In this document: piece after piece, positions 25,821 through 34,045 of the stretch
Layout: every line of letters begins with the position of its first letter
How positions within the stretch are numbered: position 1 is the first letter of the stretch
NCBI GenBank assembly: GCA_034440495.1
Contig: JAWXCE010000003.1
Span: 1-62,665 of the forward strand
Origin: JAWXCE01 sp034440495
GTDB taxonomy: Bacteria; Pseudomonadota; Alphaproteobacteria; Rhizobiales; Rhodomicrobiaceae
DNA length: 62,665 nt
Direction: 5' to 3'
Made by a program: the position numbers and the translations under genes
The notes under the pieces: generated by a model
What the model was told of the DNA's origin: nothing
Databases searched by the model: none
The model's input: only the letters and a program-made list of their open reading frames with translations

Positions 25821-26549
25821 ATGAAAATTAACCAGATTATTCGGAAGTGCGCGACAATAGCAGGCGCAATGGCCATCGCAAGCGCCGTGGCTGGATGCGG
25901 TAGCCTGCAATCCGAACCAGAGGGGCTTATCTCCGCTGTGCCGGAAGGGCCTGTCGTGCTGGCGCCAAAGCGCGCAACGGAGAGCGTGCCATCGTCTAGC
26001 GGATATGCAGGCTCCATCGATCCGGCGGAGCTGGGCAAAGCTATCGAGCGCTTCCGCGTGACTAAAAAGCGCGAGGCGTCGCCCTATCAAACCGGCGCCG
26101 CCGATCTGAACGGCGATGGCAAATCCGAGGCTGTTGTGCTGTTTACCGGACAGGATTGGTGCTCGAAAACCGGATGCTCGCTCGTCGTGTTCCAGTCGCA
26201 AGAATTCGGCTTTCGCCCTGTTTCGCACATTGTGAACGTGCGCCCGGCGGTGCTCGCCGCGCCGTCGCAAGGCTCAGGGTGGCGCGATCTTATCGTCAAG
26301 ACCGGCGGTGGCGGCGCTCCGGTGCGGGCGGTGACGGTTTCGTTTTCCTCAAATGGCTATGCGGGGAACGCTATTATGCTACCCGTGGCCGATGCAGCGG
26401 TCGCCTCCAGCGCTGCGTCCATCATTCAGGACACGCCGTCATTTCAAGCCACGCTCGATCAGCACGCGGCAAATATAGCTGAACCAGGCCAAGAGCCAAT
26501 GCGGCAAACGGGCCTCAGTCATTTTTCGGATCAGACGCGGAATCCATAA
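25821..26549 (+). CDS. Putative lipoprotein with FG-GAP-like segment
   Basis: 242 residues. The N-terminus is a lipoprotein signal (IAGAMAIASAVAGCGS) with the lipobox Cys at residue 26. Residues about 92-110 (AADLNGDGKSEAVVLF) resemble a DxNxDG calcium-binding or FG-GAP motif, and SKTGCSLVVFQ follows. No known catalytic motif. Probably anchored to the outer membrane; function unknown. The 3' end overlaps the convergent FAD monooxygenase by 19 bases. Confidence 0.75.
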   Translation: MKINQIIRKCATIAGAMAIASAVAGCGSLQSEPEGLISAVPEGPVVLAPKRATESVPSSSGYAGSIDPAELGKAIERFRVTKKREASPYQTGAADLNGDGKSEAVVLFTGQDWCSKTGCSLVVFQSQEFGFRPVSHIVNVRPAVLAAPSQGSGWRDLIVKTGGGGAPVRAVTVSFSSNGYAGNAIMLPVADAAVASSAASIIQDTPSFQATLDQHAANIAEPGQEPMRQTGLSHFSDQTRNP

Positions 26550-27694
26550 AGCCAATCGTTGCGCGCTAGCAGAAGATGCGGTGGCGTCGCGGACATGACG
26601 GCGTTGCGAGCCAGCCGCATGACGCCGCCCATATGGTAAATATCGCCTATACGCTTTGAGGCTTTTTGCACGCGCGCTATGCGAGGGCGGCGAAGAGCTT
26701 CATACCGGTCAAAAGCGGCGGGGAGATTACCCGGGCTTTTAGCGGTCTCAGCGGCAAGTATAGCCGCATCCTCAATCGCCATTACGCCGCCGGACGCGAG
26801 AAACGGGAGCAAAGGGTGCGCCGCGTCGCCAAGCAGCGTCACCGGCCCTCGCGTCCAGTCCGTCAACCCATCCAGGGTCATCAGCGGCCAGGTTTTCCAG
26901 TCGAGCGCCGCGAAAAACTGCCTCACATCCTCAGGCCAGCCTCGCATTTGGTCGATCAGCGCGTGGGCATCTGCGGGCGCGCCCCAGCCCTCGGGCACTT
27001 GGGCGCCGCCTATGACGGCGACGATATTCAGTTTGCGCAAGCCATCTACAGGGTAATGCACGACATGCGCATCCGGCGCCAGCCAAACGCAAACGTCACG
27101 GCTTCGCAAGGCGTCCGGCGCGGCTTCCAGGGCGCAGACGGCACGCCACGAGTTTTTGCCCGAGAACACCAGATTCGCTTCCGGACAAATCCATCGCCGG
27201 ACGGTTGAGCCGATGCCATCGGCGCAAATCAGCGCGACGCCCTCGGAGCGGCCCTGATTTGTTGTGATCCTGACGCCTTGCGAGGACTGTTCAATTGTAT
27301 CAACCCTCGCGCCGCGAACAATATCAATATTGAGCTTCAACGCCGCGCCGCGCAGAAGCCTGTGCAGATCGGCGCGGGCGATGACCTGGTACGGCGCGCC
27401 GAATCGCTGAATCAGGTTATGAAGCCGCAGGTGGGCAAGCATCTTTGCCGATGGCGCGTCTATGAGGCGGAGTTCCGGCATCGATCCTGTCTCGAACAGC
27501 CCTTCCTCTAATCCCCAGCCTCGCAAAATCCGGACGCCGTTTGGACCGAGTTGGATGCCAGCGCCCTGTGCGTCTATCGCGGCGTCGCGCTCGAAAACGC
27601 GCACACGAAAGCCCTTGCGCGTCAATGCTATCGCAGCGCTAAGGCCACCGATGCCGCCGCCCGCGATGAGGATTGGCGACGCATTAACGCTCAC
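26531..27694 (-). CDS. FAD-dependent monooxygenase (PHBH/UbiH-like)
   Basis: 387 residues from GTG 27694, which overlaps the upstream stop as GTGA; the open frame extends to a TTG at 27724. It carries the dinucleotide-binding motif ILIAGGGIGGLSAAIALTRK, the DG-type motif (LICADGIGSTVRRWI) and the FAD ribityl motif LLGDAAHPLLPFLASGGVMA. The sequence resembles salicylate-hydroxylase-like aromatic ring hydroxylases more than ubiquinone hydroxylases. The substrate cannot be read from sequence. It is coupled to the zf-CHCC gene. Confidence 0.88.
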   Translation of the reverse strand: MSVNASPILIAGGGIGGLSAAIALTRKGFRVRVFERDAAIDAQGAGIQLGPNGVRILRGWGLEEGLFETGSMPELRLIDAPSAKMLAHLRLHNLIQRFGAPYQVIARADLHRLLRGAALKLNIDIVRGARVDTIEQSSQGVRITTNQGRSEGVALICADGIGSTVRRWICPEANLVFSGKNSWRAVCALEAAPDALRSRDVCVWLAPDAHVVHYPVDGLRKLNIVAVIGGAQVPEGWGAPADAHALIDQMRGWPEDVRQFFAALDWKTWPLMTLDGLTDWTRGPVTLLGDAAHPLLPFLASGGVMAIEDAAILAAETAKSPGNLPAAFDRYEALRRPRIARVQKASKRIGDIYHMGGVMRLARNAVMSATPPHLLLARNDWLYGFRV

Positions 27695-27942
27695 GCGGCT
27701 TTTGGCGGCGCCGTGTAGAGGCAATAGGGCGGGTCAGACTGGTTGGAGGACAGGTTCGGATCGTACAGGTAGAGCGTCGAGCAATACGGGCAAATGATCT
27801 GGTCGCCGCCGCCCATGTCGAGATAGACATGCGGATGGTCATGCGGCGGCCGCGCGCCCATGCATTTAAATTCCTTCACGCCGATGTGGATTTTCTCCAC
27901 GCCGATGTCGTTGCAGAACTGGGGGACGCCGATCTGTACCAT
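27691..27942 (-). CDS. Zinc-finger zf-CHCC domain protein (NDUFS6-like)
   Basis: 83 residues from ATG 27942 (an in-frame TTG lies at 27969). The conserved Cys-His-Cys-Cys set is visible: KCMGARPPHDHPHVYLDMG and ICPYCSTLY. The domain (PF10276) also forms the eukaryotic complex I subunit NDUFS6; bacterial copies bind zinc and have no settled role. The stop overlaps the monooxygenase start as GTGA. Confidence 0.88.
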   Translation of the reverse strand: MVQIGVPQFCNDIGVEKIHIGVKEFKCMGARPPHDHPHVYLDMGGGDQIICPYCSTLYLYDPNLSSNQSDPPYCLYTAPPKAA

Positions 27943-28017
27943 TAAATGCGCTCGCGTGGAAGCTGCCAACCTATCCCCGACACTGCCCGATCTTCACCGC
28001 AGGCGCAATACAGAGAC

Positions 28018-28042
28018 CGAACCAAAACATTGGCGGCGCGTT
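28018..28042 (+). promoter_or_regulatory. Near-consensus EcfG site upstream of the PNPOx-like gene
   Basis: CGAAC 28018-28022 and CGTT 28039-28042 with 16 bases between: one mismatch (first G) from the EcfG consensus. It lies 33 bases before the GTG at 28075, and the product family is often stress-induced. Confidence 0.4.
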
Positions 28043-28074
28043 TCCTTGCTCAACAGCCAGCATTGGAGCAGACC

Positions 28075-28491
28075 GTGAAAAAGAAAACCCTCGCCGAACT
28101 CTCTAAAAAGATGCGCCAGATCGACATTACGATGCTCACCACCCACACGGATGGGGGCGTCATCGCCTCGCGGCCGATGAGCAACAACGGTGAAGTCGAA
28201 TATGACGGTACTTCGTTTTACTTCACCTGGGAAAAGTCGCGCATGGTTTCCGACATCAAACGTGACCCGAAGGTTTCGCTGGTCTTTCAGGGAGAGGATA
28301 TGTTCTTGGTCGCCGTACAAGGCGAAGCTGAAATCGTCACCGACAATACGGAGTTTGAGGCGCACTGGACAAAAGGCCTGGATCAGTGGTTCAAGGATGG
28401 GGTCGATACCAAAGGACTTGTTATGATTAAGATGGCAGCCACCCGGATTCATTACTGGGATGGCGAGAACGACGGCGAACTCAAGCTTTAA
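28075..28491 (+). CDS. Pyridoxamine 5'-phosphate oxidase-like general stress protein
   Basis: 138 residues. GTG 28075 is chosen: GGAG lies 6 bases upstream and the family alignment begins at KKKTLAELSKKMRQIDITML; the frame is open further upstream but without similarity. Split-barrel FMN-binding features are SRPMSNNGEVEYDGTSFYFT, SRMVSDIKRDPKVSLVF and TRIHYWDGENDGEL. This is the GsP26-like group, probably binding a flavin. The 3' end overlaps the convergent phosphatase gene by 4 bases. Confidence 0.85.
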   Translation: MKKKTLAELSKKMRQIDITMLTTHTDGGVIASRPMSNNGEVEYDGTSFYFTWEKSRMVSDIKRDPKVSLVFQGEDMFLVAVQGEAEIVTDNTEFEAHWTKGLDQWFKDGVDTKGLVMIKMAATRIHYWDGENDGELKL

Positions 28492-29099
28492 AGCGCGGCT
28501 AGCAATGCTGTCCATTCACGCGGTTTCACCCGACCGATCATGATGCCTTTTACGCCGGGGCGAAACACGATAGCTTCGCCCTCATCGAGCGCGAGGCCAG
28601 CCGCCGCGCGCAGGCTGGCCTGATGTCCGACAATCACGGTGTTGCCCTCCACTGGCGCCTCGCCGAGCATACGTCGCAGCGCTAGGGTGCGGCGTTCGCG
28701 TTTGTCCGGCTCGCTGAGAAAAGCGGCGATTTCCTCCGACGTTTCCACCCGTCCGAAGGCGATCTCGGCATGGTCGCGACAGCGGCAGTAGGGGCTGGAT
28801 ATAACCTTGCCAATTGGCACGTCAAGGGCGCGCATACCCTCGCCGATTAGCTTCGCATCCGCCCGCCCCGCGTCGGACAGATTGCGCTGAAGCTTGCAGT
28901 CGCTCAAATCCTCGTTGCTCTCATCGCGCTGCGACCAATCCGTGCGCGCATGGCGAAAATAGATATTCTGGCCGCCCGCTTTCAGCGCCTGCACGAGCGC
29001 CTTGCCGGTCAACAGTCCTTCCTGCGCCTGCGCGCCGCCCGCAAACGACAGGGTCGCCGCCATAATAATCGCGGTGAAAAACATGCTAGCCGTGCGCAT
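28488..29099 (-). CDS. Exported histidine phosphatase family protein
   Basis: 203 residues. Residues 1-26 form a signal peptide (TAIIMAATLSFAGGAQAQ). The phosphoglycerate-mutase-like fold is marked by YFRHARTDW (the RH of the catalytic motif, with Ala in place of the usual Gly), KVISSPYCRCRDHAEIAFG and the second His in NTVIVGHQASLRAA. Predicted periplasmic phosphatase of unknown substrate. Confidence 0.85.
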   Translation of the reverse strand: MRTASMFFTAIIMAATLSFAGGAQAQEGLLTGKALVQALKAGGQNIYFRHARTDWSQRDESNEDLSDCKLQRNLSDAGRADAKLIGEGMRALDVPIGKVISSPYCRCRDHAEIAFGRVETSEEIAAFLSEPDKRERRTLALRRMLGEAPVEGNTVIVGHQASLRAAAGLALDEGEAIVFRPGVKGIMIGRVKPREWTALLAAL

Positions 29100-29193
29100 C
29101 GAAAGTGCCTCATAAAGATGTTGGCTTCGCTGGATAATAGGCGCAACCGCAACGCCTGAAACTCACAATGGCTTGAGTACGGGAGGATCACGC

Positions 29194-29952
29194 ATGCAAA
29201 GCTTCATCTCCGACGGTGTCGAGATCGCTTATCTGGACGAGGGGCCAGGAAACGGGGACGGGGAGCCGATTCTGCTTATCCACGGCTTCGCGTCTAACTC
29301 CGCTGTGAATTGGGTAAACACCGGGTGGGTCGAGACGCTGAAGGCCGCGGGGCGGCGGGTGATCGCGTTCGACAATCGCGGTCATGGGCTAAGCGCCAAG
29401 CTTTACGACGAAGCAGCCTATGGCGCACCGCTGATGGCGGAGGATGCGCGGCGGCTGCTCGATCATCTCGGGGTGGAGCATGCGGACGTGATGGGCTATT
29501 CCATGGGTGCCCGCATCGCGACGTTTCTGGCCATTGCGCATCCACAGCGCGTGCGGCGGCTCATTATCGCTGGCATGGGGATTAATCTGGTCGTTGGCGT
29601 TGGCGGAACGGGGCCGATCGCCGCCGCGCTGCTAGCGCCATCTGCCGATGACGTGACAAACCCCGCCGCCAAAGACTTCCGCACCTTCGCCGAGCAAACC
29701 GGCGGAGACCTGCGGGCGCTCGCCGCGTGCATCCGCTCCTCGCGCTCCAAAATCACGCCCGAGATGCTGGCAGAGTTGCCGATGCCCGTGCTGATCGCGG
29801 TCGGAACGGAGGACGTGATCGCCGGGCCAGCGCAGGCGCTGATGCCGCTCATCCCCAACGCGACCGTGCTCGACATCCCCGGCCGCGACCACATGCGCGC
29901 CACCGGCGACCGCGCCTACAAGGACGGCGTTCTGAAGTTTCTTACTGTATGA
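29194..29952 (+). CDS. Alpha/beta hydrolase
   Basis: 252 residues from ATG 29194, which has GGGAGGA 6 bases upstream; a TTG at 29173 is rejected. The fold is shown by LLIHGFASNSAVNWVNTGW (oxyanion region), the nucleophile elbow GYSMGAR, the acid in VGTEDVIAGP and the catalytic His in GRDHMRA. The substrate is unknown. The stop overlaps the next start as ATGA, so it is cotranscribed with the DUF1045 phosphonate gene. Confidence 0.9.
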   Translation: MQSFISDGVEIAYLDEGPGNGDGEPILLIHGFASNSAVNWVNTGWVETLKAAGRRVIAFDNRGHGLSAKLYDEAAYGAPLMAEDARRLLDHLGVEHADVMGYSMGARIATFLAIAHPQRVRRLIIAGMGINLVVGVGGTGPIAAALLAPSADDVTNPAAKDFRTFAEQTGGDLRALAACIRSSRSKITPEMLAELPMPVLIAVGTEDVIAGPAQALMPLIPNATVLDIPGRDHMRATGDRAYKDGVLKFLTV

Positions 29953-30638
29953 CATACGAGCGATATGCGATTTACTGGGCGCCGCCGCTCGGCTCGGCAC
30001 TTGACAAGTTCGGGCGCGTCTGGCTTGGAGCGGACGCCGAGGCGGGCGCATACGCCGCACGCGAGCATTTCGGTCTGGACGAGGCGCTGTCGGCCCGCGC
30101 AGTCGCTTCGCCCCGCCGTTATTGCCTGCACGCAACAATGAAAGCGCCGTTCCGCCTCGCGCCGCACGCCTCCGAGGCCGAGCTGCGCGCCGCGATGGCC
30201 GCGTTCTGCGCGCGCCGCCGCCGCTTAACCGCCGGGCCGCTGGATTTGCTGGAATACGACAGTTACCTGACGTTTTTGCCACGCGAGCCGCTTGCCGAGC
30301 TGGATTGGCTGGCGGCGCAATGCGTCACGCATTTTGACCGTTTCCGCGCCCCGTTCACCGATGCGGATCGCGCCCGCCGTCCGCAAAATTTGCCGCCCGA
30401 GCAAGCTACGCTTATGGAGCAGTTCGGCTACCCGTACATTTTTAGCGAGTTTCGCTTCCACGTGACTGTGGCCGGGCGATTGCCGCAATCCGAACTTGAG
30501 ATCGTGGTCGATGCGCTGGCGCACACCTGCGCCGCGTTTACGGCAAGCCCGCTCAAGATTGAGGAGCTGTGTCTATTCAGCGACCCCGGCGGCGAGGGGC
30601 CGTTCCGTCTCATCGAGCGCTTTCCGCTGCTGCGCTAA
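29949..30638 (+). CDS. DUF1045 family phosphonate-associated protein
   Basis: 229 residues from ATG 29949 (ATGA overlap). The sequence YAIYWAPPLGSALDKFGRVW with RRYCLHATMKAPFRL and FRFHVTVAGRL matches the DUF1045 family (2H phosphoesterase fold, with the two H-x-T motifs), which occurs beside phn genes. It is expected to act on a phosphonate pathway metabolite; the exact reaction is unsettled. The 3' end overlaps the convergent phnN by 66 bases. Family members end near RLIERFPL, as here, so this C-terminus looks native. Confidence 0.88.
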   Translation: MTYERYAIYWAPPLGSALDKFGRVWLGADAEAGAYAAREHFGLDEALSARAVASPRRYCLHATMKAPFRLAPHASEAELRAAMAAFCARRRRLTAGPLDLLEYDSYLTFLPREPLAELDWLAAQCVTHFDRFRAPFTDADRARRPQNLPPEQATLMEQFGYPYIFSEFRFHVTVAGRLPQSELEIVVDALAHTCAAFTASPLKIEELCLFSDPGGEGPFRLIERFPLLR

Positions 30639-31184
30639 CCGCACGAGCAACGCGACAAAGCGCGGCCCGGTAGAAGCGACATGCTCGGAGTTGTCAAACT
30701 CAAACACCCAAGGGGCGGGCCTCACGTCAACCTCGGCGCCACGGAGCAGGCGGGCGTCTACGCCCTCCGCACTTTCCCGGCCTCGCGTCCTAAGCCGTGC
30801 GCGCAAAATCTGCGGATCGACCGTAACATGGATCACGACTGTTTGAGGCCAGCGGTCGCGCGCGGCGCCGATCATCTGGCGCGAAATGTTCGCCACCATC
30901 GTTTTGCCGTCACGGAGCGCGCTCTCCACATTGCGGCCCAGCGCATAAGTGACGCCGTGGGCGCGCCAGTGCAAAAAGAAGTCCTCGGCGCGGCGGCGGC
31001 GCTCGCACTCGTCCTCCGTAATAGGGATGTGCGGCTCGTCGGGCGTGGCGCCGCGCGAGATGTAGCGTTGCGGGAAAACATAGCGCGGATCGTCTGCCAA
31101 GCGCTCGCGGGCGAAGTTAATTAGCGTGTCCTTGCCGGCGCCGGATGGGCCAACCACGCAAATTAACGTTCCGCCTGTTTCCAT
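30573..31184 (-). CDS. phnN: Ribose 1,5-bisphosphate phosphokinase PhnN
   Basis: 203 residues from ATG 31184. The P-loop is TLICVVGPSGAGKDTLINFA; RYISRGATPDEPHIPIT and FFLHWRAHGVTYALG are standard. It phosphorylates ribose 1,5-bisphosphate to PRPP at the end of C-P lyase phosphonate breakdown. The typical end of the protein is near FVALL; the last ~23 residues (RLAQQRKALDETERPL...) read through into the convergent DUF1045 gene and look like an acquired tail. It starts 1 base after the phnM stop. Confidence 0.93.
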   Translation of the reverse strand: METGGTLICVVGPSGAGKDTLINFARERLADDPRYVFPQRYISRGATPDEPHIPITEDECERRRRAEDFFLHWRAHGVTYALGRNVESALRDGKTMVANISRQMIGAARDRWPQTVVIHVTVDPQILRARLRTRGRESAEGVDARLLRGAEVDVRPAPWVFEFDNSEHVASTGPRFVALLVRLAQQRKALDETERPLAAGVAE

Positions 31185-31185
31185 C

Positions 31186-32331
31186 TCACGCGACTTTCTC
31201 ACCCAGCCGCCACACATCGCGCACCACAGGCGCGCGGTTCGTCGGTCGCACCCGCACCAGGTCGGCGCGCTGACCAATGGCGATTTCGCCGCGATCCATG
31301 AAGCCGCAGGCGCGCGCCGGGTTGCGCGTCACCGTCGCGATGGCTTGGGGCAGGGTGACGCCATTAACCTCGCGCTCCAGCGTCAAGGCACCGTAAAGCA
31401 GCGAGGCGGGGACATAATCGCTGGAAATGATGTCGAGCACGCCGAGTGCGCCCAGCTCCCGCGCCGCGATATTGCCCGAATGCGACTTGCCGCGCACTAT
31501 GTTCGGCCCGCCCATCAGAACCGCAAGGCCGTTCTCGTGGCTGGCGCGCGCCGCCTCAACCGTGGTCGGGAATTCGGCGATGGCCATTTTATCCGCGACG
31601 GCTTCGCTCACATGCGCGGCAGTGGCGTCGTCGTGGCTGGCGAGCGGAATGCCGCGATCCTGGCTCCAGCCAACCACCATCGCGCGGTTCGACGCGCTGA
31701 ACTTCTCCTGATCCGCGCGGCGTTGATTGACGAACGCCTGCAACTCTGCATCCGACATATTGAACTTGCCCTGATAATATTCGGCATAGCGCGAGATATC
31801 CATGAATTGGCGCTGGCCGGGCGTGTGATCCATCACCGAGACTAGACGGATGTTTTTATAGTCCATCAGAGGCCCCAGCAGATCGCGCAGGCCACCATAG
31901 CTGATCTCGCAACGCCAGTGGATATAGTGGTCGGCTTTGAAGGCGTCAGCGTCGCGCATGGCCTCCATCGCCGCGTAAAGGTCGTGCAGGATTTCTAGGC
32001 GGGCGGAACGCGAATGCACCTCGCCAACGCAAAGCGCGTTCAGCACCGTGGTAATGCCGGAGGCGGCGATTTCACGGTCATGGGCAAGCATGGCGGCGTC
32101 CGCTGGCCACGTTGTACCGGGGCGCGGCATAATGTGGCGCTCCACATTGTCGGTGTGCAGTTCGACCATGCCGGGGATGAGCAGATCGCCGCCGAAGTCG
32201 AAAGCGCCGGGCGCATGGCTTAGCCGCGTGTCAATTTCGACGATGACGCCGTCGCGCGCAACCACGGTCCCTGAATCAAGGACGATATTCGCCAGAACAA
32301 CTCTGGCATTGGTGAAGACCTGCTCGCTCAT
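31186..32331 (-). CDS. phnM: RPnTP diphosphatase PhnM
   Basis: 381 residues. An amidohydrolase-fold enzyme that removes pyrophosphate from ribose 1-phosphonate 5-triphosphate in the C-P lyase pathway. Metal-binding motifs are seen in LLIPGMVELHTDNVERH and in VMDHTPGQRQF, with ASHDDATAAHVSEAV and RADLVRVRPT later. Length is normal. It is followed directly by phnN and preceded 29 bases away by phnL. Confidence 0.95.
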   Translation of the reverse strand: MSEQVFTNARVVLANIVLDSGTVVARDGVIVEIDTRLSHAPGAFDFGGDLLIPGMVELHTDNVERHIMPRPGTTWPADAAMLAHDREIAASGITTVLNALCVGEVHSRSARLEILHDLYAAMEAMRDADAFKADHYIHWRCEISYGGLRDLLGPLMDYKNIRLVSVMDHTPGQRQFMDISRYAEYYQGKFNMSDAELQAFVNQRRADQEKFSASNRAMVVGWSQDRGIPLASHDDATAAHVSEAVADKMAIAEFPTTVEAARASHENGLAVLMGGPNIVRGKSHSGNIAARELGALGVLDIISSDYVPASLLYGALTLEREVNGVTLPQAIATVTRNPARACGFMDRGEIAIGQRADLVRVRPTNRAPVVRDVWRLGEKVA

Positions 32332-32360
32332 AAATTTCCCGAAAGTGCGCCGCTATGCGC

Positions 32361-33038
32361 CTAGGCGGCCGCTAAGTCAAATACCCGTGTCGATACCATG
32401 TCACGCACGGCCTCGTCGTGAAAAATGCCCATGATCGCCGCGCCGCCCGCCCGCGCTTCGTTAACCATCTTGATCACCGTCGTGCGGTTGGCCGCGTCAA
32501 GCGACGCAGTTGGCTCGTCGAGTAGCAATAGCGGGTAAGGCGCGGCGAAGCCACGGGCGATGTTGACGCGCTGCTGTTCGCCGCCGGAAAACGTGACGGG
32601 CGAGAGGCTCCACAACCGCTCGGGGATGCGCAGCCGGACGAGCAGTTCGCGGGCGCGGTCCTTTGCGGCGTCGGGTGTGACGCCGCGCGCCAGCATGGGT
32701 TCAGCGACCACATCCAGCGTGGAGACGCGCGGAATAACCCGCAAAAACTGGCTGATGTACCCCATCGTGGCGCGGCGGATATTCATTATCATGCGCGGCG
32801 CGGCCTTGGCAATGTCGATCTCGGCGCCGTTATGGCGAATGCGGATTTCGCCTTCGTGGCAGGCGTAATTGCCATAAACCATGCGCATGAGTGAGCTTTT
32901 GCCCACGCCGGATGGCCCGGAAAGCGCCATAGCTTCTCCCGCCGCTATGCTCAGCGACACGCGGTTGAGAACGGGGATTTTGACGCCGCCCTGCACATGC
33001 AGCGTGAAGCTTTTCCCAGCGTCGATAATCGTCAGCAT
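32361..33038 (-). CDS. phnL: Phosphonate C-P lyase system protein PhnL
   Basis: 225 residues, an ABC-type ATPase with Walker A (LSGPSGVGKSSLMRMVYG), the signature FSGGEQQRVNIARGF and Walker B LLLDEPTASLD. The ARGVTPDAAKDRARELLVRL segment suits PhnL. No partner permease is present; PhnL is an accessory ATPase of the C-P lyase machinery. The gap upstream of it holds the vapBC remnant, so the link to phnK is broken by about 1 kb. Confidence 0.93.
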   Translation of the reverse strand: MLTIIDAGKSFTLHVQGGVKIPVLNRVSLSIAAGEAMALSGPSGVGKSSLMRMVYGNYACHEGEIRIRHNGAEIDIAKAAPRMIMNIRRATMGYISQFLRVIPRVSTLDVVAEPMLARGVTPDAAKDRARELLVRLRIPERLWSLSPVTFSGGEQQRVNIARGFAAPYPLLLLDEPTASLDAANRTTVIKMVNEARAGGAAIMGIFHDEAVRDMVSTRVFDLAAA

Positions 33039-33077
33039 GGAAACGTAATAAGCGGCGTTAATGTCAGCACGATGAAA

Positions 33078-33468
33078 TCAATACGCGGCGGCGGTAATAT
33101 CGGTCTGTGAAAAGTCATCGCCCTTGAACAACAGCGGCTCGCCGGTTTCCTTCGCAAGCGCATAGGCGAAACAATCGCCAAGATTAAGCCGGGCGCGGTG
33201 CCGCCCTTTGCCGAACTTCTAAAATGCCTTTCGCGCAAACTCCGCTTGTTTAATGGTGACAGGGATTACCATAATTTCGATCTCGGATAAGAGTAGATCA
33301 AGTTCCATCAAACCGCATCTCCGAGTTTGCCCGATAAAACCATTGATGCTCAACATAGTTTACTGCGGAAAAAAGCGCATTCTCTGATATGGCTATAGCT
33401 GATGCAAACCGCGTCGCTTCAGGTTCGCTGAGGAGCATTGCGACAATGGCGGAGGTGTCTACCAACAT
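33078..33468 (-). pseudogene. vapC: Degraded VapC-type PIN-domain toxin
   Basis: The minus strand from 33468 reads MLVDTSAIVAMLLSEPEATR, the start of a VapC PIN toxin with its first catalytic Asp. The frame meets a stop at 33298-33300. Similarity resumes in another frame (MELDLLLSEIEIMVIPVTIK, AEFARKAF), then crosses an in-frame TAG at 33219-33221, and continues KFGKGRHRARLNLGDCFAYA and GEPLLFKGDDFSQTDIT to a TGA at 33078-33080. There is thus one frameshift near 33305 and one nonsense codon. Not functional as read. Confidence 0.85.
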
Positions 33469-33728
33469 TAAGTTGGTAATCCATTCTCGTCGTAACCAAG
33501 AATTTCATCTGCAGAACGATTGTCGAGAACGGGCAGCATGGATCATCGCCGGATAATTTCCATAGCGCCCGCGATACGACGCTCAGCTTTCGCCTTGTTC
33601 TGCCGCCGCGCTTTAATGAGCCGCTCGCGCAACGCGCTTACCACGGCGGCGTCGATGCTTTCGCCCGTCGCCTTGGCAAGTTCGCGGGCGAGACGCTCCG
33701 CCTAAGGGTCGGTGATTGTCAAATCTAT
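33468..33728 (-). pseudogene. vapB: Degraded VapB-type antitoxin
   Basis: The expected start codon is ATA (33726-33728) where ATG would be, just after a GAGG ribosome-site remnant. The frame reads DLTITDP, stop TAG (33702-33704), then AERLARELAKATGESIDAAV and VSALRERLIKARRQNKAKA, a stop TGA at 33543-33545, then MLPVLDNRSADEILGYDENG. This is the full VapB antitoxin with three lesions. Its TAA overlaps the vapC ATG by one base, the usual VapBC coupling. Confidence 0.82.
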
Positions 33729-33776
33729 AATCCACCTCGAAATCTCACTGTAGATTATGGCGTTTCGCGCCCAAAA

Positions 33777-33992
33777 TCAATCCGGGATCAACTCCGAGTG
33801 CGACTTTAGCACCTCGTCGCCGTCCTCCTGCTCGACGAGGTAGGCAGGTTCGTCCTTGCTGGCGTTGCGGGTGATCTCCTTGCCCTTAATCTCGCGCGTG
33901 ACCTTTTCGGTATATGTCTCCACGACTTTGCCGCTGGCCTCGCTCGAACCCCACTTCCAGGTTACGTCCGCGCCTTTTTTGAATGCTTTCAT
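33777..33992 (-). CDS. DUF2945 (HVA1/Tudor-like) small protein
   Basis: 71 residues from ATG 33992; the frame is open to 34049 but the family begins at MKAFKKGADVTWKWGSSEAS. It contains GKVVETYTEKVTREIKGKEI and the ending EVLKSHSELIPD, all typical of DUF2945. Function unknown. It sits between phnK and the vapBC remnant, with no obvious link to phosphonate use. Confidence 0.85.
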   Translation of the reverse strand: MKAFKKGADVTWKWGSSEASGKVVETYTEKVTREIKGKEITRNASKDEPAYLVEQEDGDEVLKSHSELIPD

Positions 33993-34045
33993 GGTGCTGA
34001 TCCTTTCCAGTTGTGGAGAGGAAACGGCCGGTAGACCAATCGGTT

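Noticed and set aside
24240..26270. Long minus-strand open frame (676 codons) opposite recQ
   Set aside because: Antisense of a clear RecQ gene in GC-rich DNA; the translation has no domain and is rich in Arg, Ala and His, as expected of a shadow frame.
29632..30282. Minus-strand open frame of 216 codons over the hydrolase and DUF1045 genes
   Set aside because: Covers the junction of two coupled plus-strand genes with intact motifs; Arg/Ala-rich shadow.
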